DNA of 64,000 nt from Galbibacter pacificus (GTDB lineage: Bacteria; Bacteroidota; Bacteroidia; Flavobacteriales; Flavobacteriaceae): contig NZ_JAPMUA010000007.1 in assembly GCF_029603155.1 (NCBI RefSeq), forward strand, positions 206,989 to 270,988. The letters run 5' to 3'. This document shows positions 47,401-55,276 of this stretch, in pieces. Below the pieces are notes generated by a model. It was given only the letters and a program-made list of their open reading frames with translations, had not been told where the DNA came from and searched no databases. Within the stretch, counting starts at the first letter, position 1. Each line of letters opens with the position of its first letter. The position numbers and the translations under genes are program-made.

Positions 47401-47424
47401 GTATTTTACGAAATTTATATTCAC
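44413..47424 (-). CDS. RND-family efflux pump inner-membrane transporter
   Basis: The 1003-residue transporter has the usual RND layout: an N-terminal helix, a periplasmic porter domain with FPDITFPKIKVIADAGQQP, helices 2-6, a second periplasmic half (PSRLTTGFLPDMDEGSIVLDF) and helices 7-12 near the end. Helix 4 carries GLMIDDVVIVIEQ. The two adjacent Asp residues are those of the proton relay of drug-type (HAE) pumps; heavy-metal pumps have a single Asp there. It overlaps the membrane-fusion gene by 4 bp. Substrate is unknown, but drug, bile-salt or envelope-compound export is more likely than metal export. Confidence 0.92.
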   Translation of the reverse strand: MNINFVKYKYPFLFLAILLLAGGFISYQKLQTGLFPDITFPKIKVIADAGQQPVDKMMTAVTIPLENVLRRTEGLQYIRSTTSRGSCEISVYLDWDTDINTAKAQIESYINQSQANILPNTNFLVEKMNPSILPVMGYSLEGDNYSLVDLKKIAKYQVKPYLSSTEGVADVVVVGGKEKEYQVVLNPMKFNELGIGISSVKDAIINANILQSNGYIEDHNRMYLTLIDNAITQKSDLENIPIVNTSTGFIRLKDIATIEIREVKEYVRILANGKNTPLIAVVKQPTANLMEVSVEIEKKIDELANILPKGVYLKPYYKQADFVGKSIRSIKDVLWIGLLLALSVVILFLRSVSASLLVLLTIPISLSLTLMGLEVLGYSFNIMTLGAIAAAIGLMIDDVVIVIEQIHKIREEYLEESIGLIVHKSIHYLFPAMIGSSLSTLVIFIPFILMTGVAGAYFKVMAFTMIIALVASFVVSWLILPALAIFLSNRPHKKKINIQRTKWVHFILKRPFLGVSFVILCVLILLVIPSRLTTGFLPDMDEGSIVLDFNSPPGTTLKETNRMLAEVNHILNNQEEVEAYSARIGTQMGFFITEPNRGDYLIKLKDSKSKNTTAVADEIRQKLEKSVPQLTVDFGQVIGDMLGDLMSSVQPIEIKVFGSDVKILQTLSKQIAAEMEQVEGTVDVNDGVIVAGPTLSIIPNTYALSQLGLTVNDLQIQLQTQIEGIVVSTIYENEQVVPIRLVYPNVKNLSIENIRTTKIILPNGSPIAIDKVANITLEKGVAEINRENQKSMGVITARLDQRDLGSAIVDIKDRIAQKISMPQGYHLAYGGAYIEQQRAFQELLLILMSAILLVFMIILCLFRKLSIAIMILIIGVLGVAGSLISLYITGTPLNVGSYTGIIMIVGILGENSIFTYLQFLETDSRWTALKRIEYAIAERLRPKLMTTTAAMMALIPLALGIGTGAQLHQPLAIAVIGGLLFALPLLLVVLPTMLEYIEKKRNQ

Positions 47425-48344
47425 GGTGCAGGGTTTTCAATGCGGACAACAGTGGAATCTTGTAATTGATATGCTCCCTTAGTAATAATAGTATCTTTAT
47501 AATCTAGCAAAGTTGATCTTACTTGAACTAAAGAATCATTTTGCATTAGTGGTATTACGTTAATATTTACAGCTAAAGAATCATTTAAAACTTTCATAAC
47601 CCAAAACTTAGTTTGTAGTTCATTAGTCTGTATGACAGATCGGGGAAGTACCATCGCATTCTCAGCAATTTTTTCCAACATCCGAATCTGCACTTTTAAG
47701 TTCTCTGGTAAAATAATCTTTGGCATTTCAATTAAAAATTGTTGGTTTTGGGTCAAAGGATCAATTATGGGTAATTGTTGACTAATTTTAGCATTGATAG
47801 TGGTATCTTTTAAAACAATTTCACAAGGCATTTCTTTTATAATTTCTTTACTTTGATCAAAAGGAATGCTTACTTGTATTGTCAAAGAATTAGGTTGTAT
47901 AACGGTGGCTATAATATCCCCTTCTGAAACAAAACTATTCTCATTATAATTTATAACGGAAACAACACCGGTTGCCTCGCTCTTTATTGCCATGGGAATG
48001 GTAAGTTTAGCCAGTGTACTATCTATCCTTATTGCAGCTCCAAGGGCTTGTTGTTCTTTTGTTCTTATATAGCATAAAACCTGCCCTCTACGAATAGAAT
48101 TTCCAACTTCAAAATTGATTGTAGAAATATAACCCGTAACATTGGCTCGGATATCTTCCTTGCGTTGATATTTGGTAACCCCATTAAATAAACGATATTG
48201 ATCTATAGTTCCTTTATTTACCGTTGCCGTTTGTACCCTAACAAAGGCCTTGGTTCTATTTTGATCTACAGGAGGTGTATTGCATCCAATCGCTATTATC
48301 AAAAAAATGGATACCAAATATAATTTTGAGATATCTATCTTCAT
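47421..48344 (-). CDS. RND membrane-fusion lipoprotein
   Basis: The periplasmic adaptor is about 307 residues with a lipoprotein signal (LIIAIGCNTPP). Its RANVTGYISTINFEVGNSIRRGQVL and KSEATGVVSVINYNENSFVSEGDII segments are two halves of a lipoyl-like domain. The hairpin helix between them is very short, unlike the long coiled coil of classic adaptors. The ATG at 48344 was used; a TTG at 48353 is in frame but overlaps the TolC gene end. The stop of that gene is 2 bp upstream, so translation is coupled. Confidence 0.88.
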   Translation of the reverse strand: MKIDISKLYLVSIFLIIAIGCNTPPVDQNRTKAFVRVQTATVNKGTIDQYRLFNGVTKYQRKEDIRANVTGYISTINFEVGNSIRRGQVLCYIRTKEQQALGAAIRIDSTLAKLTIPMAIKSEATGVVSVINYNENSFVSEGDIIATVIQPNSLTIQVSIPFDQSKEIIKEMPCEIVLKDTTINAKISQQLPIIDPLTQNQQFLIEMPKIILPENLKVQIRMLEKIAENAMVLPRSVIQTNELQTKFWVMKVLNDSLAVNINVIPLMQNDSLVQVRSTLLDYKDTIITKGAYQLQDSTVVRIENPAP

Positions 48345-48346
48345 AA

Positions 48347-49627
48347 TTACCAATTTGTATAGTTAAACTGACTTTTTAAAAGCCATAAATTTGTTTGTGC
48401 TTGTAATTTGGTATACATGTTCGATTTATAACTCTGAATAACATTTAAATAATCAACAATAGAAACCTGTCCCTGCACGAACTTTTCTTTATAGATTTCT
48501 TGGATATGGGCATACTGATCCAATTGTTTGTTAAGCAAGGTAATTTGATTCTGCAAGGCAATCACTTGATTATCCAAAGCCATTAAATCATTATTTAATT
48601 TAACAGCATCATTTTTTCTATACCCTTCTAGGTTCTCTCTTTTTAATTTATTTTGATCCAACATATATTTACGCCTTTTCCCATCATAAATAGGAATGGC
48701 AAGATGTAAGCCAACGCTAGCTCCAATTCTATGATCAATATGCGACAGCTCCACTGCATTAACTCCAGTATTTCCATAAAGCGATAAACTTGGTTTATAC
48801 TGATTTAATAAAACCTGTTCATCAGACTTGAGTTGTAAACTATCATTTCGATACTTTTTAAGGTAAAAGAAAGTTTTTGGAGCTTCTTTGTAATCCAAGA
48901 TGGGAGGGAGTAAACTTTCTGTTTTTTTAGCTGAAATTCCACACAAGGAAAATAGTTGAATTATAGTAGTATTGAAAGCTATCCTGTTTTGCTTCTGTTC
49001 AATACCTTTTGAATCTATGTCAAGTTTTAACAATAAATAGTCACTATTGGAAAGAATTCCGTTTTTCACTAATATCTCAACCACATCAAGTCTTTGTGTT
49101 AGTGCCGCTAGAATCTCTTTGGTAAATTCAATTTTTAATTGTTGTTGATAAGCTAGGATATATGTATCAGTAATATTTTTTATTAAAGTATGCACCATAG
49201 CACTCGATGATAACAATATCCCTTCATTGGTTAGTTTACTTTGCAATAAAAGTCCGTCTACCAATTTTTTATTAAATAAGTTTTTGGTAATATTAACCTG
49301 TACAGAATAAAGCCCTCCATTTGTAATGCCTGCATCATAACCATAAGCACTATTAGAGGGGCTTGTAGTAATGTCAATGAACTTTCCATTATTATTAAAA
49401 TAAGGGGCTACCAACACATCTGTGGTTGCATTCACCTGAAATGCATTATGTTGAGCCTTGATAATCTCATATTGCAACTCCCCGATTCGTTTGAGGTTTT
49501 CAATTTCCTTTACATTTGGTAAATGCTCCTCCGCTTGATTAATAAAATATTTAAGGTTCTTTTGCTCTTGTCCCATTATAGAACTAGCAAACAAAAACAG
49601 AAAGCTATAAAAAAGAATAGTACGCAC
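48347..49627 (-). CDS. TolC-family outer-membrane efflux protein
   Basis: The 426-residue protein has a signal peptide (MRTILFYSFLFLFASSIMGQ) and two long helical repeats typical of TolC channels. Examples are AALTQRLDVVEILVKNGILSN, QLDQYAHIQEIYKEKFVQGQ, and YKPSLSLYGNTGVN for a barrel strand. It completes the tripartite pump with the adaptor and RND genes that follow in the same operon. The operon promoter is one of the six shared island promoters, 21 bp before this start, so pump and two-component system are expressed together. Confidence 0.88.
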   Translation of the reverse strand: MRTILFYSFLFLFASSIMGQEQKNLKYFINQAEEHLPNVKEIENLKRIGELQYEIIKAQHNAFQVNATTDVLVAPYFNNNGKFIDITTSPSNSAYGYDAGITNGGLYSVQVNITKNLFNKKLVDGLLLQSKLTNEGILLSSSAMVHTLIKNITDTYILAYQQQLKIEFTKEILAALTQRLDVVEILVKNGILSNSDYLLLKLDIDSKGIEQKQNRIAFNTTIIQLFSLCGISAKKTESLLPPILDYKEAPKTFFYLKKYRNDSLQLKSDEQVLLNQYKPSLSLYGNTGVNAVELSHIDHRIGASVGLHLAIPIYDGKRRKYMLDQNKLKRENLEGYRKNDAVKLNNDLMALDNQVIALQNQITLLNKQLDQYAHIQEIYKEKFVQGQVSIVDYLNVIQSYKSNMYTKLQAQTNLWLLKSQFNYTNW

Positions 49628-49648
49628 AAATTTACATTATAGAATGAA

Positions 49649-49683
49649 CAAATATATTTAGCAATTCTAAAGTTATTTTAAAG
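49649..49683 (-). promoter_or_regulatory. Shared island promoter, TolC-MFP-RND-RR-HK operon
   Basis: On the gene strand CTTTAA (49683-49678), 5 bp, CTTTAG (49672-49667), 10 bp, TATATTTG (49656-49649), a perfect TAnnTTTG box. It is 21 bp before the TolC ATG. Since the response-regulator gene is in this operon, the site would mediate autoregulation. Confidence 0.85.
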
Positions 49684-49740
49684 ATGTTGCCATTGGGGTT
49701 TTAATAGGCAGGTCCTGGAAAATGGTTGGCATTCCTATTA

Positions 49741-50532
49741 TCAAAACCGGATAACTGCACCGACCCCGGCTTCCCTGCCGTTATAAAAAGAGGCAAATGC
49801 CTTCTCATACTTCGGTTCTTTCACATGATTGGGAAATAACTTTTTATTGATAAACGGATGGACCCAATATGCAATCTTGGTACTTAGAATCCCGATCCCG
49901 GCCCCAGCGACAACATCGCTGAACCAATGCCTGTCGTTATAAATCCTAAAAAAGCCAGTCCCTACCGCCACGGCATACCCAGCCATACCATACCAAACGG
50001 AAACGTCCTTATATTCTTGATATAAAAATTCCGCTCCCATAAAGGCCGTAGCCGTATGCCCCGAAGGAAAAGAGTTCCTCGAAGTACCATCGGGCCGCTC
50101 TACCCTGGTAATGGCCTTTAAGCCGGTAACACTCGATCCCATTATCAAATAAGCAGTCCCCAATATAACGGTCCTGTCCCTTAAGGTATTCCTACCCTTA
50201 ATATCCGCCATATTAAGTCCATATACCGCCAGGGCAGGAGCATATTGAGAGATATCGTCCATGGTAAACTTCTCATCGATATGCTCATTTACCTCTTCTT
50301 TGATTTCTCCGTTGAAGTCTATAAGTGTATGGCTCTCCGTCGCCAAAAGGCCATAACCTATCAAAACGGAAGGCACGATCAATGATTTATACTGAAACCG
50401 TATATTGGTAGGGCCTTTAATATTTATGGAATCCTTGTCTGCTCTTTTTTGGCCAAAGCAGGCAAAGGACAATAAAAGGATTAAAAAAGTTACACCCCTC
50501 TTTGTTTTAACGAAATGTACATTCATGGGCAT
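49741..50532 (-). CDS. PAP2-family phosphatase, second copy (block A)
   Basis: The 263-residue protein has a signal peptide (FLILLLSFACFGQ), hydrophobic segments, and the PAP2 blocks KAITRVERPDG, NSFPSGHTATAF and FRIYNDRHWFSDVVAG. It is longer than the copy at 35692 and shares the PSGHT core with it. The C-terminus GREAGVGAVIRF looks like a final outer-membrane strand, as in the other copy. A plausible role is dephosphorylation of lipid A or a lipid carrier at the cell surface. It has its own copy of the shared promoter 52 bp upstream. Confidence 0.88.
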   Translation of the reverse strand: MPMNVHFVKTKRGVTFLILLLSFACFGQKRADKDSINIKGPTNIRFQYKSLIVPSVLIGYGLLATESHTLIDFNGEIKEEVNEHIDEKFTMDDISQYAPALAVYGLNMADIKGRNTLRDRTVILGTAYLIMGSSVTGLKAITRVERPDGTSRNSFPSGHTATAFMGAEFLYQEYKDVSVWYGMAGYAVAVGTGFFRIYNDRHWFSDVVAGAGIGILSTKIAYWVHPFINKKLFPNHVKEPKYEKAFASFYNGREAGVGAVIRF

Positions 50533-50584
50533 GGCATAATGGGTACCGCATTATTAAATTAGCCGGGTACCTGTTTAGTTTTGC

Positions 50585-50619
50585 CAAATGTATTTTTGAA
50601 TTCTAAAGTTGATTTAAAG
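50585..50619 (-). promoter_or_regulatory. Shared island promoter, PAP2 gene 2
   Basis: On the gene strand CTTTAA (50619-50614), 5 bp, CTTTAG (50608-50603), 10 bp, TACATTTG (50592-50585), a perfect TAnnTTTG box. It lies 52 bp before the ATG. Confidence 0.85.
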
Positions 50620-50701
50620 AACATAAATCCTTTTGGAAGGTTCATTTATTTATAAAGTGCCCTTGGAAGGGACGCCAAAGACAGCCCTACCAAACTAATT
50701 T

Positions 50702-51352
50702 TCATGCATTGAACAGGCCTAGATAAATCAATGTCAAAGTAATGGTATCAAAAATGGCATGGGAGAAAATGGGGTACCAAAGGTTCCTTCCAAACCTTTT
50801 CAACAAACAGGTCCAGAATAGGCCCCCCAAGGCTGCGGCCATAACACCTAAAAATCCCTGTTGCCAATGGTATAATCCAAATATCACGCTTGTTATAAGA
50901 CCGGAGAACCAAAATGAGTTCCTTACTCCAAGCCAATTTTCAATGGTTGTTTGGATATACCCCCTAAAAATAATTTCTTCATAAAAACCACCTATTATCC
51001 AGGCCGCAACGGTTATAAGTACAAAAGTAAATATATGGTCCTGAATAAAATTATACTCCGTATACTCGGGAACAATAAAAAAATACCGTACCACTGGAAG
51101 ATAAGCCCACCTCATGAATGCTACCCAAATTAAGGCCGAAACCGTCCCGGCAAGGAGCACTTTTACAGTGACCCCATTTTTTATCAACCCTAAATCCCTT
51201 AATGATTTATTTTGCCTGTGCAATACCCACCATACAGTTACCCAACAGATAATGGCGTACGAATAAAAAGGGAGCGGGACATAATGGGGAAATAAAACAA
51301 CGAACAGTATTGTCAGGAGATCCAGTAAGCCTTTCTTTATTTTTGTTTTCAT
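50702..51352 (-). CDS. CPBP-family intramembrane glutamic protease
   Basis: The 216-residue protein has about six membrane helices and the ABI/CAAX motifs FYEEIIFRGYIQTTIE (EEIIFRG, about 123-138) and the His motif FSHAIFD near residue 200. Family members are intramembrane proteases involved in prenyl-protein processing, bacteriocin self-immunity or signalling. It lies 5 bp downstream of the gluzincin-like gene and is cotranscribed with it. No shared-type promoter was found upstream of this pair, so it may be outside the two-component regulon. Confidence 0.87.
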   Translation of the reverse strand: MKTKIKKGLLDLLTILFVVLFPHYVPLPFYSYAIICWVTVWWVLHRQNKSLRDLGLIKNGVTVKVLLAGTVSALIWVAFMRWAYLPVVRYFFIVPEYTEYNFIQDHIFTFVLITVAAWIIGGFYEEIIFRGYIQTTIENWLGVRNSFWFSGLITSVIFGLYHWQQGFLGVMAAALGGLFWTCLLKRFGRNLWYPIFSHAIFDTITLTLIYLGLFNA

Positions 51353-51357
51353 ACAGT

Positions 51358-52137
51358 TTAAATCGGGTACTTACTTTTTATATATTTTTGGATCAAAAAT
51401 TCATGCCAGTCCTTTGAAAATTGATTATCTGTTATATGATAAGTAGCTTCTAGATCCCCATAATTTTTAATAAGGCGAATAAAACCGTCACGGCCATATT
51501 TAAATAGGATATATTCAATAATAGTATAACCGCAACTATAAATTTTCCCTCCTTTTAACCGCTTGTCGAGTTCTGGGAGAGACGGGTAATGTTCCATATC
51601 CATATATGACAAGGTGCTCGGGTCGACAAATTGTTGCGCTTCATATACACTTATCGCCTCCCAAAGCCATATGGGAAAAGAGGAAAATTTCTTATCAAAC
51701 ACATTTGAATCCATGGGGAGGGTTTCTTGATCTATGAGCAATTTTAATGTTACCGCATGGGCAAATTCATGGACTGCCACTTTTTGTTCATCATTCTCAC
51801 CCCAAGCTTTTTTAATAAAGTGAAGTTTCGAGACACCTTCTATATTACCTGATGCATTCCAATTCCCGGTAGCTTTGACATATCTCCATCTTTGATCGTA
51901 AATATAAACTTCAATATTATGATAAGGTTTTGTTTTTAAATCAGTGCTAACGCGTACATAATTATCCTCTAATGCACCTGAAAGTTTAAGGATTAATTCC
52001 TTATCGATTTTGTCACTATATATAAAGGTAAAATGCCGGGTCTTAAAATTATTCCTATCTACAGGTGAAAAATATACTATTGATAAAACAAGAATCAAAG
52101 CTGCAAAGGAAACAAGGAACTTTTTAATTTTTTTCAT
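51358..52137 (-). CDS. Membrane-anchored gluzincin-like metallopeptidase
   Basis: The 259-residue product has one N-terminal helix (KFLVSFAALILVLSIVYF) and an extracytoplasmic domain with the zinc motif VAVHEFAHAVTL (HExxH type, about residue 123). A Glu about 40 residues later in WLWEAISVYEAQQF is the likely third ligand. This pattern fits peptidase MA/M1-like proteins. It precedes the CPBP protease with 5 bp spacing; together they might act on the same envelope protein or peptide. The substrate is unknown. The AT-rich upstream gap holds no clear promoter box. Confidence 0.75.
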   Translation of the reverse strand: MKKIKKFLVSFAALILVLSIVYFSPVDRNNFKTRHFTFIYSDKIDKELILKLSGALEDNYVRVSTDLKTKPYHNIEVYIYDQRWRYVKATGNWNASGNIEGVSKLHFIKKAWGENDEQKVAVHEFAHAVTLKLLIDQETLPMDSNVFDKKFSSFPIWLWEAISVYEAQQFVDPSTLSYMDMEHYPSLPELDKRLKGGKIYSCGYTIIEYILFKYGRDGFIRLIKNYGDLEATYHITDNQFSKDWHEFLIQKYIKSKYPI

Positions 52138-52252
52138 TTTAATCGATACATTTTTGCTGAAATCATACCTGTTTCATCATATGGCCGACCTTGACTTTAT
52201 AATAGGATTAACCCGTCGTGCATTATGAATTAAAAGAGAAAAGTTGTTCACC

Positions 52253-52269
52253 TTACTGATAATCAGTAA
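52253..52269. promoter_or_regulatory. Perfect 17-bp palindrome of unknown role
   Basis: TTACTGAT-A-ATCAGTAA is a perfect inverted repeat with 8-bp arms. It lies between the metallopeptidase start (52137) and the IS982 remnant. It could be an operator or an IS end, and nothing else supports either. Confidence 0.3.
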
Positions 52270-52307
52270 TTTGTTTTAGCTGTAAAACATTAATAACAAA
52301 TAACTTA

Positions 52308-52716
52308 AATGCAAATTACGAAAGAATATTGAAAGTATTAAGAAAAATATCAAAAGAACAACTTTTAAAGTATCAAAACCGAGAACCAACCCTAAGTGGT
52401 GGAATCCCATGGTCTAAGCCTAACTGCTGAGTATATGGGCATAGACAGTGAAAATGACCTGTCCAGAAAACTTTCCGAGAAACTATCGACAAGGATAAAG
52501 CGTAGCGTATATAATAGAAGAAGACGAAGATTAGCGGACAACCTAAATGAAATACGGTTAAAATTAACTTCTTGTTTTAATGAGCTTGAAGACTATTTTT
52601 TGCTTGATAGCATGCCTTTGGAAGTCTTTAAGTTATCACGGAGTACCTGGTCAAAGATATGTAAAGAGGAAAACCATATATTTCCAGGCAAAGGTTATCT
52701 ATCAACACAAGTGTAG
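52308..52716 (+). pseudogene. IS982-family transposase remnant
   Basis: An N-terminal piece (NANYERILKVLRKISKEQLLKY, from about 52308) and, after a frame change near 52400, SLTAEYMGIDSENDLSRKLS with IKRSVYNRRRRRLADNLNE, LLDSMPLEVFKLSRSTWSKICKE and PGKGYL match the N-terminal half of IS982-type transposases. The catalytic C-terminal half is missing; the frame stops at 52716. It marks the seam between minus-strand block A and plus-strand block B of the island. Confidence 0.8.
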
Positions 52717-53125
52717 CTAAATTTATTTTATAATAAGGCATAATTACGCTAAAGCTTTTAAAGGCTCAAAACCAGCGTATTGTTCAAAATAACCGCTTTT
52801 ACGGCTGTACAATATATCAACAAGTTCCTATTTAATAGAAATCTCAATAATATAAAATTAGCATTATTTAAAATGCACAACGGAATTAATAAATATTTAC
52901 TATCATTATTATCGCTTATGCCTTCCCCTATCATATCTCAGACAAGCTTCCCTCCTTTATTGTCGGAGAAGTTTATTGGAGACAATGACTGACACAAAAA
53001 GTATAATATTTTTATGTAATCGTTAAAAATATTATATTTAGATAATCTATTATATAATTACATTTACAATGGATTAATTCCCTTCCCCCTCCTACTGTTT
53101 TATTTTCATCAATAAAATATGTATC
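52717..53125. other. Non-coding stretch before the first sulfatase
   Basis: No convincing gene is present; a 70-codon frame at 52780-52992 has no signal, domain or codon bias. The region is AT-rich and probably holds scar sequence of the IS982 remnant and the promoter of the sulfatase. TATATTTA at 53031-53038 is a 7/8 match to the -7 consensus, 87 bp before the ATG. Confidence 0.4.
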
Positions 53126-54682
53126 ATGAGAAACAAATTTATGCTTTTACCTGTTGCATTATTTTTATTCAATTTTATAATTGGGCAAGACAGACCAAAT
53201 ATTCTTATCATTATGGGGGATGATATTGGTTATTGGAACTTAAGCTATAATAATCGCGGTATGATGGGGTATACAACTCCAAATATTGATAAACTAGCCA
53301 ATGAAGGAGCTATTTTTACAGATTATTATGCAGAGCAAAGCTGTACGGCAGGTCGTGCCGCTTTAATTACAGGTCAAATGCCTGTTCGTACAGGAATGAC
53401 TAAAGTAGGGATACCAGGATCTACATTAGGGATTCAACCAGAAGATCCAACCTTAGCTGAGTTATTAAAACCTCTTGGATATGCTACCGGTCAATTTGGC
53501 AAAAATCATTTAGGGGATTTGGATGAATTTTTACCGACCAATCACGGATTTGATGAGTTTTATGGGAACCTTTATCATTTAAATGCAGAAGAAGCCCCAG
53601 AGAATCCCAACTATCCCATGAACCCTGAGTTTAGAAAGAAATTTGGTCCAAGAGGAGTTATCCACAGTACTGCAGATGGGAAAGTAGAAGATACAGGGCC
53701 ATTAACAAAGAAAAGAATGGAAACTGTAGATCAGGAGTTTTTAGATGCTGCAGAAAAATTCATGGATAAATCGGTTCAAGCAGATAAACCATTTTTTGTT
53801 TGGTTTAATACTACACGTATGCATTATGTAACCCATGTTCCTGAAAAATATGATGGAAAAACTGGTTTGAATGAATATGCTGATGGAATGGTACAGCACG
53901 ATGATCAAGTAGGACAAATCTTAAAAAAGTTGGAAGATTTAGGCGTAGATGATAATACCATTGTGATTTATACGACTGATAATGGTCCGCATTTTAATAT
54001 GTGGCCCGATGGCGGTATTACACCTTTTAGAGGAGAGAAAAACACTAACTGGGAAGGGGGCTATCGCGTTCCTTGTATTATAAAATGGCCGGGGAAAATC
54101 AAAGCTGGAAAGGTAGTCAATCAAATAGTAGCTGGGAATGATTGGGTTCCAACTTTAATGGCCGCAGCTGGAAAACCAAACATTAAGCAAGAGCTATTAA
54201 ATGGTTATAAAGGAGTAAACAGAACCTACAATGTCCATTTAGACGGATACAACTTATTGCCTTTCCTTACAGACGAAAAACAGGAGTCTAAAAATCAATA
54301 TGGAGCTACAAATTGGCCAAGAAGAGAGTTTTATTACTGGAACGATGATGGGCAACTTGTCGCTATGCGTTATGATAGATGGAAGTTAGTATTTATGGAA
54401 CAACAATCATCTAAGTTTGGTGTTTGGATGTATCCATTTGTGCAATTACGAATACCTTTGGTATTTGATCTACGCATGGATCCTTTTGAAAGAGCCCAGC
54501 ACAACGCAAATAGTTATTACGAGTGGATGGAGGGTATTGTGCAATTTGCTGGAGGAGCTTCTCAAGCAATCGCCGCGGAAATGATTAAAACATTCGAAAA
54601 GTATCCTCCAAGACAAAGACCGGCTTCTTTTAATTTAGATGAAGTAATGAAATCTTTAACCGCTGGACAAGAAGGAAAATAA
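53126..54682 (+). CDS. Exported Cys-type sulfatase 1 (block B)
   Basis: The 518-residue protein has a signal peptide (to NFIIGQ) and the sulfatase core: NILIIMGDDIGYWN (metal Asp pair), SCTAGRAALITG with Cys73 to be converted to formylglycine, GKNHLGD, and IYTTDNGPHFNMWPDGG. The site is C-T-A-G-R, with Ala in place of Pro in C-x-P-x-R, a known variant of some arylsulfatases. No formylglycine-generating enzyme is in the window, so activation must come from elsewhere. It cleaves a sulfate ester of unknown type in the periplasm. Confidence 0.92.
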   Translation: MRNKFMLLPVALFLFNFIIGQDRPNILIIMGDDIGYWNLSYNNRGMMGYTTPNIDKLANEGAIFTDYYAEQSCTAGRAALITGQMPVRTGMTKVGIPGSTLGIQPEDPTLAELLKPLGYATGQFGKNHLGDLDEFLPTNHGFDEFYGNLYHLNAEEAPENPNYPMNPEFRKKFGPRGVIHSTADGKVEDTGPLTKKRMETVDQEFLDAAEKFMDKSVQADKPFFVWFNTTRMHYVTHVPEKYDGKTGLNEYADGMVQHDDQVGQILKKLEDLGVDDNTIVIYTTDNGPHFNMWPDGGITPFRGEKNTNWEGGYRVPCIIKWPGKIKAGKVVNQIVAGNDWVPTLMAAAGKPNIKQELLNGYKGVNRTYNVHLDGYNLLPFLTDEKQESKNQYGATNWPRREFYYWNDDGQLVAMRYDRWKLVFMEQQSSKFGVWMYPFVQLRIPLVFDLRMDPFERAQHNANSYYEWMEGIVQFAGGASQAIAAEMIKTFEKYPPRQRPASFNLDEVMKSLTAGQEGK

Positions 54683-55276
54683 AGTTCCGTTTAAGGTATT
54701 TCAACCATTAATATTTCGTGGAAAGTACTTATTATATTAGAAAAATATCTGGGTGGCAACCTGCCTAAACCCAACATCATATTGCTTAAAATCAATGAGT
54801 TATCCTAATTTTAAATGTTCAGATAACCGAATAAGTAACTCATCTAATAAAGAACTTTCCTTTTGCATTGCTTTATCTGTAAAGCGGTGCAAACATAATG
54901 AGTTTTTTGAATAAACCAATAAAATAAATTAGTTTTTTGCAACTGATAAATTAAGTGATTGTTAATCAATCATACTTTAATTATAAAATTGTTATTTTCA
55001 TATATTAATCTGGAATTAACCATTCATTTATTGTATACAAGATTTTCCATTTATCAAAATTTGGATATACTCAAAGATAGTAGTTTTAGCCTGCTATAGT
55101 TTTAAAATAATCATCATAAATAAGTTTTACCTTTAATGTTTTAACATCGAATTAACTGTTTTTTGTATATAAATGTATGTTTATCGTATTTTTTTATAAA
55201 TACTTCATATCTTTAAATTATATTTCTTTCCCCATACACTACAACAAATATAGTATCAACCCATATTAAGAGTACA
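54683..55276. other. Long AT-rich intergenic region before the DUF1254 pair
   Basis: No gene is visible in 594 bp. A short palindrome TGATTG-TTAAT-CAATCA lies at 54956-54972. TATCTTTA at 55207-55214 is a 7/8 match to the -7 consensus, about 62 bp before the next ATG. The length suggests a complex promoter region or a lost gene. Confidence 0.4.

Noticed and set aside
52138..52252. Shared-type promoter in front of the metallopeptidase/CPBP pair
   Set aside because: No pair of half-sites with the required spacing was found.
52780..52992. Possible 70-residue gene downstream of the IS982 remnant
   Set aside because: It is a low-complexity AT-rich frame without domain, signal or good start context.
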